From Paulinella micropora (lineage: Eukaryota; Cercozoa; Imbricatea; Euglyphida): DNA of 33,985 nucleotides. How positions within the stretch are numbered: position 1 is the first letter of the stretch; each line of letters starts with the position of its first letter. Made by a program: the position numbers and the translations under genes. A model generated the notes under the pieces. It did not search any database and was not told the origin of the DNA. It saw nothing but the letters and a program-made list of their open reading frames with translations. Where the stretch lies: contig BJOX01000344.1 in assembly GCA_009731375.1 (NCBI GenBank), positions 321,417 through 355,401 on the forward strand. Reading direction: 5' to 3'. Of the stretch, positions 8,041 to 15,542 are shown piece after piece.

Positions 8041-8099
8041 TAATAACCCCCCTTCCCCCCGTTTCAACTTCGTTGAAACCCGCCCCCCTTCCCCCCTTT
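8041..8099. repeat. Hairpin between two polypyrimidine C-tracts
   Basis: GTTTCAAC at 8061-8068 and GTTGAAAC at 8072-8079 form a perfect 8-bp stem with a 3-nt loop. On each side lies a CCCCCCTTCCCCCC-type tract, so the minus strand has G-runs capable of quadruplex formation. It follows the stop of the 95-aa gene directly and may be a terminator or boundary structure. Confidence 0.5.
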
Positions 8100-8314
8100 G
8101 GTCATTTATGCATATAAGGGTTGTCTATCCGCAAAGTATGAAAAAAGCCGTTAGAATGTGTAAAACCTTCAACGGATACAACGAAAAAAGTGTCCAACCC
8201 TTGTGAAAACTATCAAATGTTTTCTAAAAATCAACAAACTAAGCACATTTAGAAAGAATTAAGACATATTAAGCACATAGTCCATATAAACTTTGTTTAT
8301 ATATATTTTTATGG

Positions 8315-8348
<34 letters not shown>

Positions 8349-8649
8349 CATAGTATACTAAATATATTTTTTTTGCCGGTTCGATGTCAAAAGAATATAT
8401 TTATTGATGCCTACTATCCTTTTACTCAACCAAATTCAACAACTTCGCCAGTAACCCAATCTTCTTCACTTATATAAATAAAGATCAAAGATGGTGGGAA
8501 AATGTGGGAGAGGCTAGCGAAGAATCCCAAAAACAACCAAGGCAAACACCAGCCAATTCCCATTGTCCTGCCTAACGATAATATATTCTGACCTAAAAAG
8601 GGTAACTGACCTTTTTAGTAATATTATCATCATGATTATCCGGTTGAGA
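8100..8649. other. AT-rich non-coding region with a 9-bp inverted repeat
   Basis: No gene is visible. The stretch includes the sixth GTGTCCAA copy (8190), an AT dinucleotide run (about 8315-8350) and a perfect inverted repeat, CTAAAAAGG at 8593-8601 with CCTTTTTAG at 8610-8618. The right boundary of the viral element may lie here, since the retrotransposon inserts at 8650 and no viral gene is seen after it. Confidence 0.5.
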
Positions 8650-8881
8650 TGTAATGCCCCCAACGATAGCTCGTAAAAAGTCGGTAATACAACCAAGTCC
8701 TCAAAAGATGAGAATGATGTCTCGTTATATTAGCTCAGTGAAGCCACAAAGGAAAACGGCAACAGACCAGGAATAAAATGGCATCAGGTCCAATCCGCAC
8801 AAATAATACTGAAAAACAAGCTGGTGCACCTGTCACCAGGAAAAGGTATTTTTACCGGCTATCCGGGGGGTGATGCCTACA
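8650..8881 (-). repeat. 3' LTR of the Ty3/Gypsy element
   Basis: 232 bp, running from TGTAATGCCCC to TGATGCCTACA on the plus strand; since the element is on the minus strand this is its downstream LTR. Compared with the other LTR it lacks a 5-bp ACACA stretch near position 35. Confidence 0.93.
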
Positions 8882-8884
8882 GTA

Positions 8885-8893
8885 CCCCCTCCC
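8885..8893 (-). promoter_or_regulatory. Polypurine tract
   Basis: The minus strand reads GGGAGGGGG three bases before the 3' LTR, the expected place and composition of the plus-strand DNA primer for reverse transcription. Confidence 0.8.
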
Positions 8894-9725
8894 GATTTTA
8901 TGACGGAAATAGCATTTTCGTCATACACCTTCTGATTTCTTTCTGCAAATAGTATGCGCTATGGAGTCATGCCACACAGCGCATCGACCCACGGATAGAC
9001 GCTAAAAGACGATAAATATATCCTCATACGGCACGTCAAAGCGGATTCTCTAGCCTTTCTTGTAAATTTTGAACTCCTTCCCCTCAATTTCTTTTCTTTT
9101 CTTTTTTTTTTTCGGCAGTATGTCAAGAACAAACGTACTTTTAATAAAAAAAATACAAGCAACGTGGTGCTGTAGTACGATTCCCCCTTTGATCTCCTTC
9201 TTCTTCTTATCATTATCATTATTATTATTATTATTCACAGGGAGATCGTAAGTACATTGTCTTTTTTAATGACATACCCTTGTATAAGGCGGATATCCTA
9301 TGATATAGTATTAGGGGGCCAGTCCTAATAGCTATATCCGAAGTCGAGGTGTATGTACCCGACCCTGCGATATACCGACACAAGTAGAGATTGACCGTGC
9401 TCAGGTACGACAGTATATAATCTATCGTAAAAAATAATTTAATGAAAGTTTCAGAGAACATTTCATTTTCGAGAACATCATCCCAGGACTTGGAAAGGGT
9501 CATACCCGGGAACACCATCGCTCAATACACTAGCGATCCCCGTATACGGTGTAGTATCATCGTCGATCGACCTTTCGCACTCGTATGTTGCGATCGAATG
9601 CCAAGTTATATCACTGAGTCTTTTTAATATTCATATTGATAACTGATGATGCATGATCAAATCATGATACGCCGTGGGCAATCAATCAGTTTATTTGAGA
9701 CGCATAAAGAAAAATAGTTTCTTTG
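8894..9725 (-). other. 3' non-coding region of the Ty3/Gypsy element
   Basis: About 830 bp between the end of Pol and the polypurine tract. It includes a (TTA)n run near 9215-9236 and T-rich tracts. Short ORFs on both strands have no recognisable protein character, so no third gene such as env is supported. Confidence 0.6.
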
Positions 9726-12700
9726 TCACTGCCTTCGTCGTCTGGCGCGGATTTCTTTGCCTGGTGGAGGACCACCAACAAAAGTCAGATCGAACTTTGA
9801 CTGTTCGAGAATGTCCCAGATCTTATTAGGGATTCCGCCCAACGATAATTCAAAAGGGACATCAAGCACTCCTCTTGGCAGTGTCTGAATGGTCCACGCA
9901 GTGTAATCCTTGTCTCTGGGAGTAATTGTATCATCCCATGTCTCGAGACTTTTTGCGTCTTTATATACTGGCAGATAATGTCTTGCCTTTGGATCCTCAA
10001 CCGGGTCCATACTTCTCCAGAACTGGAGTATCGGTTGTACTATCTTTGCGGCTGATGATATTTTGAGTGTCCGTGTGACACGCATCTGTCGTGGGACCGC
10101 CACGACCCGCATCAAGTATAAGTCTGAGAGAGTGTCATCAGCGACATGTTGTTCCGCTGGTCTCATCAGATAGAAAACATTTTTCACCCATGCGATGGTT
10201 GCTATCGCATCGCCTTCCTTCCATCGCTCATGGACAATCTCAACGTTGCCCGCGTTTGGGTCAGTGTCCGTCCCCTCCTCCTCCTGGTGGACGTCCTTTG
10301 ATCTCATCGACCTCATCGCCTTCCTCGGTTGGTCGTTGATAAGATCATTCCGCGCTCTCCTTAGCTGCGCCTCTGTGATCTTCTCCTTCTTTCCGCTATG
10401 CTCTCGCGGAGACTTGGACTGAGTCCCCACCGCGCTTATGCGGTCAGTCTTCTCCTTGCTGTCCACCTCACTCTCCTCCTTCTCAGCTATCGGTGCCCGA
10501 TAAGCATCGTCTTGGTCTATGCCAGCCTCCTTGTGGATGGGCGGCACCTCTTTGAAATCATCCTTCATCCGTTTTAACGCCTCCTCAACGGATTCATCTT
10601 CCAGTAAGAAGGGATCATACTTAATCAGCCTTCTTACATTCACAATTTGCACCTTCCCTCTACCCCTGATCTTGTAATTCAGAGGTCCCGTCTGTTCCAT
10701 AATCTGATAAGGTCCTTTCCAGTGAGTGAACAGCTTAGAGCTGACTCCCTTCGGGACTTGAGGATGGTACAATAGTACAATATCCCCGACCTGGAACTTG
10801 ATCTGATCCAAGTGCGCTTGTCGCACCCCTTCAGCATCAGTCTTTCGGCGCTCCGCCTCTCTATGCGCCCTGACTATTTGTTCCGCCTCCATCTTCACTC
10901 TAAGTCTCATCCCAAACAACTCATCCGCATCCGCCCAAGTGTCTTTTGGGTGAAGGAGCGAAGTCGGGATATCAGGCTCACGCCCATATACTAACTGATA
11001 TGGCGAGATTGAGCTCTTCGAGCCTCCTAACGCCGTAGAGGGTAGACAGTTCATTGCAAACGCAAATGATGGTGCTGCCTCGACCCATGCTCTTTGATTC
11101 TCCTTCTTCGTGCAATACATCTTTAGCGAGGCTTTGAGGGGTCTGTGTACCCGCTCGATTTTCCCATTTGCTCGCGGGTTATAGGCAGTAACATATTGCC
11201 ATTTCATCCCGTAATACTTAGATAGTTTGTCGATGACCTCGTTATTAAAGTCCGAGCCTCGATCAGAACATATCTTTCTTGGTACTCCGATCTGTGAGAT
11301 GATCCTATCGATCAGCGCCTCGGCCGTCGTCTTGCCGGTAACGTCTTTGACAGGGATGATCCACACATAGTTGGTGGCTCTGTCAATAGCCGTAAGGAGG
11401 TATTTGTAACCATCCTTCGATTCTGGGAAAGGTCCCACATGATCAATGTGTATAAACTCAAACATCCCCGCATGAAGAGGAAATTCGCCAATCAGGCCGA
11501 AATTTGCCTTCAGTGGTGTTTTGTTTATCTTGCACGGGATGCATGCATCCACCGCCTGATCTATCTCCTCCTTCATCTTCTTCCACCAGAATCGCCTCGC
11601 TACGAACATATGAGTTCGTTGTCGACCCGGATGCGCCAAAAGTGGGCAATTGTGGGCTGCGACAAATATAAATCGTCTCAGACTCTCCGGTACCCAAAGG
11701 GTCCATTTGTCCGGCTGTGACGCATAGCGACCGTGAAGGCCCTTGTACCACAGTAGACCATCTCTCCATCCCATCTCCTTCATCTGATCTTTGATCGCTT
11801 TCGTCATCCGTAGCTCATCCGGGTTCTGATATAACTGTATCAGTTCTTTAAACTCCGGATCTTGAGCCTGTTGTTGCCTCCATGCGGTAGGCGAGGCTAT
11901 ATGGATAGTACCATCTTCTAGCCGTACCCCGATTCTTTCCGGGTCATCGTCTAGGTCACTTCTCCGCTCTTGAGGAGGCTCCGCATAAACTTCCTGCGTC
12001 TCCTCTTCCTCTCTTATGTTCGCCTTCGCATTCTCATATACCTCATAGGACCACTCAGCGTCCTCCTGGGTATGTAGCTCACAACATATCCCGTGATCCG
12101 GGCCTTGTGGACTGTACCGTAGACCTGTGCGGTCATATCGGACTCCACTCGCCATCTCCATCGCCTCAATGTGGCTGACCTCATACACCTTGTCAGTGGA
12201 CAAGTCTTCCATCTCCACCGTGGACACCAACGCCGATACTTCTGAGTTAAACTCTAGCCTAGAGAGGCTATCAGCGACCACATTTCGCTTTCCCGGTAGA
12301 TGGACCATTGTAAAATCGAAACAAGACAAGAACGCTTGCCACCGCGCCAGCCGTCCCGTCTGTTCATGATTCATCAACCATAACAGGTTATGATGATCAG
12401 TTCTGACAGTAAATTGAGGTCCTCCCCACAAATACTCTCTGAGCCTCTTGAGGGCCCATACTACCGCCAACGCCTCTCTTTGCCTTGTGCAATAGTTTCT
12501 CTCCGCCGCACACAACTTCCTACTAATAAACATGATTGGGCGTAATTTCTTCTCCTCATCCTCTTGTTGTAATACAGCCCCAATCGCAAACTTAGATGCG
12601 TCTGTATCGACTACGAATTGTTTCGTAAAGTCGGGCATCGTTAACACCAGTCCTCCGTCTTTCGGGTCTTTGTAAATGAGATCTTTGAGCGCATGAAACG

Positions 12701-15539
12701 CTTGCAAAGCCTCTTCGTCCCACTTCTCAAAGTCTCCAAAATCTATCATTTTCTCCACTTTAGCCCGTGTTGCACCCCAATCGGGTATAAACTGGCTATA
12801 GTATTGCGCCATCGCAAGGAATGAGTGCAATTCAGTGCGGTTCTTCGGTATCGGTCGATTCATAATCTCCTCCCTCTTCTCTTTGGATATCGAGACTCGA
12901 TTATGGGAGATCTCGTACCCTAAGTATGTCACACTCGTCTTGGCAAGTTGACACTTCTTTAGATTGCACTTCAGGCCAAAAGCTCCGATGCGCCTGAATA
13001 TATCGGACAAATGATCGATATGCTCCTCCATTGTGTTAGAGTATACGATAATGTCATCGATATAGCAAAATGCATATTCTCCCGCCTTCTGTCCCCGCCT
13101 TCTCATAAAGCCACCGTCAGACAAATCATCGTACTGACTGCTCAACATCTTCTGCATCGCCTTCTGGAAAAGTCCTGGGGCTTGCTTGAGGCCCATCGGA
13201 AGCACTTTCCATTGGTATATTTCCATACCCACCACAAACGCCGTCAGCCATCTGGACTTTTCCTCCAGTGGTATCTGCCAGAAGCCATTCTTAAGGTCAA
13301 TGACCGAATAGAATTTTGCATTCCGCAGTACTCTCCTTCCTTCTTCTAATGTCGGGAGAGGATTTCTCTCTTCCTCCAGCACCTTGTTAACACGAGCATA
13401 GTTAACTGTCAGGCGCCATTCTCCTCCTGGCTTCGGCACTATTCTCGGTTGTGAGACTATTGAGGATGTTGATCTCTCAATAAAGTCCTCATTGAGCAGC
13501 TGTCTTGCTAGCTCCTCCGCTATCTTCGCCTCATGTATACTCAAATTCGCCCTTCGTGGTGCCGGTGACGGCTCCGCACCCGGTATTTTGTAAATAACCG
13601 CAGTGAAATCTTCAGGCTTGACACCACCTGCATGTGGAGGGTCAAAAATTTCCTTGTTCGCCTCTAATTTGGCTTTTAAAAGCTCCTTCTCCTTCTCCGT
13701 GCCTACTCCTTCTTCCAATATTTTCCGCGCCGCCTCTTGAAAATCTTCATCAGACATCTGCTTATGCTGCTTGAGGGGTTCTCTGTCCTCCTCCAAGCCT
13801 AAGTCCTCTTCCGAGACATCATCTAGGCCCGTCTTTTCATACGTGACCGTGTCCGGCTCATCATCTTTACCGAGCTCCACCAGCATGTCAATGAGTCTCG
13901 CGTATTGCAAAGGAGCTTTACGGGTGTAAAAACCATCAAAGCATGTGAATGCTTGCGGTATCAATTTCAACTTGTCGAGGTCTCTGAGCTTCCGCTTGTA
14001 TGCACTGCTCTGCTCACGAGTTCCCATACGACAAGCCACCACTAGCTGTTGCTTGCGAGAGGGTACCGGTATAGGATGATCAATAAGCCGGTCCCTTATT
14101 TCCTGCGCCCATATCGCCTTCTCATTATATGGCAGGATAATAGTATACGGCTTATTATTTTCGAATAAAGTCCGTAAGCATTTCTTCACTTCAGACAGTG
14201 AACGCGGCCACGTGGGCTCGTCACCCCAGAAATCAGTAATAAAACTTTTAATAGTTTCTGGTGGAGTATCCGGGTTTGGCCCCGTTCTCCTTGGTACAAA
14301 CTCCTCCCTTTTTTCTTCTCCTACTTTCGCATGGAAACAGTATCCGTTAGTAATATGGACATCTGTTCCTACTCCTTCCGCGAATCTCGCCAACGACGGG
14401 CTTCTTTGTGCGACACATATAATCTCCTCCTTTCGCTTCTCGATTAAGTCATCAATAGACTTTTTGTCCCAATGGCATGTCGGAACTGTGACAGTGCACA
14501 CTTGGGATTCCCAATTGTCGGTCCAGGACAGTTCATCCGGTCTTACGACATGGGGGTGAACGTACACCTCAAGTGCCTCATGTGCGATGGCCATCTTTTT
14601 GTGATCCGTCGCTAGACTCAGCTCATAAGCCTCATAAGAGTCAGTAGCGTTGAAGGGATCAATATCGTTCTCTTCTGCTCTTTTTACTCCATATATCACT
14701 CGCCGTGCGGCGCAATCAATCACAGCCCCCATCGTAGCCAATTGGTCATACGATAGTAATATTGACCCGTGGTAACCGGGGACGACATAGAGGTCCATAC
14801 GGTATACTCGTGCGGATTTCAATTTAAAGGTCAGTGTGATGATTCCCGTGATATCCGTCCGGCTGCTCACTCCTTTGAGAGTGCCCGTTGACTTTTTCAT
14901 ATTTCCGTCCACCCAGTCCCGGTATCGATTAAAAAACTTCCTGCCGACAATATTAATATTCGCCATCGTATCATTACCAACTTTTAATATTGTCTTCAAT
15001 GTTTCACAATAAAGTTCCGTATAACACAGAGCATCGGGCCTGTGTATATTGGCTGCGAGAACAAGAACTTTACGTTCCAAATTTTGGAGTCTTGTCTCTA
15101 AGTTTTTCAACTCCTCCTTCTTCTCCTCCTGCTTCACCTCATTAACATTTTTATTATTCTGCGGTACTGGTGCGTTTACTATTTGAGCGACATTGTCTTG
15201 TGGTACTTGAGTACACACATTGTCTTTTTGCTCGCCACCCGCCGCGACCGTAGACATTGAGTCTGTTCGTGGTTGTTTGCTTGGCCGAGGCGATACGTCT
15301 GCCATTGGCCTCCTCGCCTCCATCGCAAGTCTCGCCTTCCTATTTGCATCAGTTATCATTGGTAACCGTGCTGTATGAACGGGTATGAGACTACCTTGGG
15401 GCTGCAGTCTCTGTGTACCCACATCTTTGTTTTCACATAGAGGAAGCGTTGGCCCAGTCTGCACAACAGCATTAGAAAGCACTGTGACTTTAGGGTTAAA
15501 CTTCACAGTCTTCTCCTTCCTCTCTTCTTCCCCCTCCAG
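9726..15539 (-). CDS. pol: Pol polyprotein (protease, RT, RNase H, integrase), probably made by UGA readthrough
   Basis: The frame is open from the codon after the Gag UGA (15537-15539) to a UGA at 9726. Residues below count from a GTG codon at 15506 and describe 1,926 residues. A coiled coil lies near 125-150. The retropepsin-like domain is near 165-265, with NDTMANINIV where DTG/DSG is expected and a normal flap/end region (GAVIDCAARRVIYG). The reverse transcriptase is near 650-850, with the catalytic YIDD at about 815. RNase H starts near 965 (VVDTDAS) and ends with a VADSLSRL-type motif. The integrase has a His-His-Cys-Cys zinc finger near 1289-1330 and a DDE triad near 1354/1415/1451 with exactly 35 residues between the last D and E. 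A GPY/F module lies near 1597. About 290 further residues match nothing I know. There is no ATG at the start. Confidence 0.9.
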   Translation of the reverse strand: MEGEEERKEKTVKFNPKVTVLSNAVVQTGPTLPLCENKDVGTQRLQPQGSLIPVHTARLPMITDANRKARLAMEARRPMADVSPRPSKQPRTDSMSTVAAGGEQKDNVCTQVPQDNVAQIVNAPVPQNNKNVNEVKQEEKKEELKNLETRLQNLERKVLVLAANIHRPDALCYTELYCETLKTILKVGNDTMANINIVGRKFFNRYRDWVDGNMKKSTGTLKGVSSRTDITGIITLTFKLKSARVYRMDLYVVPGYHGSILLSYDQLATMGAVIDCAARRVIYGVKRAEENDIDPFNATDSYEAYELSLATDHKKMAIAHEALEVYVHPHVVRPDELSWTDNWESQVCTVTVPTCHWDKKSIDDLIEKRKEEIICVAQRSPSLARFAEGVGTDVHITNGYCFHAKVGEEKREEFVPRRTGPNPDTPPETIKSFITDFWGDEPTWPRSLSEVKKCLRTLFENNKPYTIILPYNEKAIWAQEIRDRLIDHPIPVPSRKQQLVVACRMGTREQSSAYKRKLRDLDKLKLIPQAFTCFDGFYTRKAPLQYARLIDMLVELGKDDEPDTVTYEKTGLDDVSEEDLGLEEDREPLKQHKQMSDEDFQEAARKILEEGVGTEKEKELLKAKLEANKEIFDPPHAGGVKPEDFTAVIYKIPGAEPSPAPRRANLSIHEAKIAEELARQLLNEDFIERSTSSIVSQPRIVPKPGGEWRLTVNYARVNKVLEEERNPLPTLEEGRRVLRNAKFYSVIDLKNGFWQIPLEEKSRWLTAFVVGMEIYQWKVLPMGLKQAPGLFQKAMQKMLSSQYDDLSDGGFMRRRGQKAGEYAFCYIDDIIVYSNTMEEHIDHLSDIFRRIGAFGLKCNLKKCQLAKTSVTYLGYEISHNRVSISKEKREEIMNRPIPKNRTELHSFLAMAQYYSQFIPDWGATRAKVEKMIDFGDFEKWDEEALQAFHALKDLIYKDPKDGGLVLTMPDFTKQFVVDTDASKFAIGAVLQQEDEEKKLRPIMFISRKLCAAERNYCTRQREALAVVWALKRLREYLWGGPQFTVRTDHHNLLWLMNHEQTGRLARWQAFLSCFDFTMVHLPGKRNVVADSLSRLEFNSEVSALVSTVEMEDLSTDKVYEVSHIEAMEMASGVRYDRTGLRYSPQGPDHGICCELHTQEDAEWSYEVYENAKANIREEEETQEVYAEPPQERRSDLDDDPERIGVRLEDGTIHIASPTAWRQQQAQDPEFKELIQLYQNPDELRMTKAIKDQMKEMGWRDGLLWYKGLHGRYASQPDKWTLWVPESLRRFIFVAAHNCPLLAHPGRQRTHMFVARRFWWKKMKEEIDQAVDACIPCKINKTPLKANFGLIGEFPLHAGMFEFIHIDHVGPFPESKDGYKYLLTAIDRATNYVWIIPVKDVTGKTTAEALIDRIISQIGVPRKICSDRGSDFNNEVIDKLSKYYGMKWQYVTAYNPRANGKIERVHRPLKASLKMYCTKKENQRAWVEAAPSFAFAMNCLPSTALGGSKSSISPYQLVYGREPDIPTSLLHPKDTWADADELFGMRLRVKMEAEQIVRAHREAERRKTDAEGVRQAHLDQIKFQVGDIVLLYHPQVPKGVSSKLFTHWKGPYQIMEQTGPLNYKIRGRGKVQIVNVRRLIKYDPFLLEDESVEEALKRMKDDFKEVPPIHKEAGIDQDDAYRAPIAEKEESEVDSKEKTDRISAVGTQSKSPREHSGKKEKITEAQLRRARNDLINDQPRKAMRSMRSKDVHQEEEGTDTDPNAGNVEIVHERWKEGDAIATIAWVKNVFYLMRPAEQHVADDTLSDLYLMRVVAVPRQMRVTRTLKISSAAKIVQPILQFWRSMDPVEDPKARHYLPVYKDAKSLETWDDTITPRDKDYTAWTIQTLPRGVLDVPFELSLGGIPNKIWDILEQSKFDLTFVGGPPPGKEIRARRRRQ

Positions 15540-15542
15540 TCA
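15540..15542 (-). promoter_or_regulatory. Candidate readthrough stop codon (UGA-C) between Gag and Pol
   Basis: The Gag stop is TGA followed by CTGGAGGGGGAAG on the coding strand. Pol continues in the same frame with no other stop and no ATG. UGA followed by C is the leakiest stop context in eukaryotes, and a purine-rich spacer follows, as at the readthrough site of gammaretroviruses. No downstream pseudoknot was tested. Confidence 0.7.

Noticed and set aside
8959-9627. Possible env or third gene in the 3' part of the Ty3/Gypsy element
   Set aside because: The ORFs are under 100 codons, overlap on both strands, and are made partly of poly-Lys/Phe from T- and A-rich tracts; no signal peptide plus membrane anchor.
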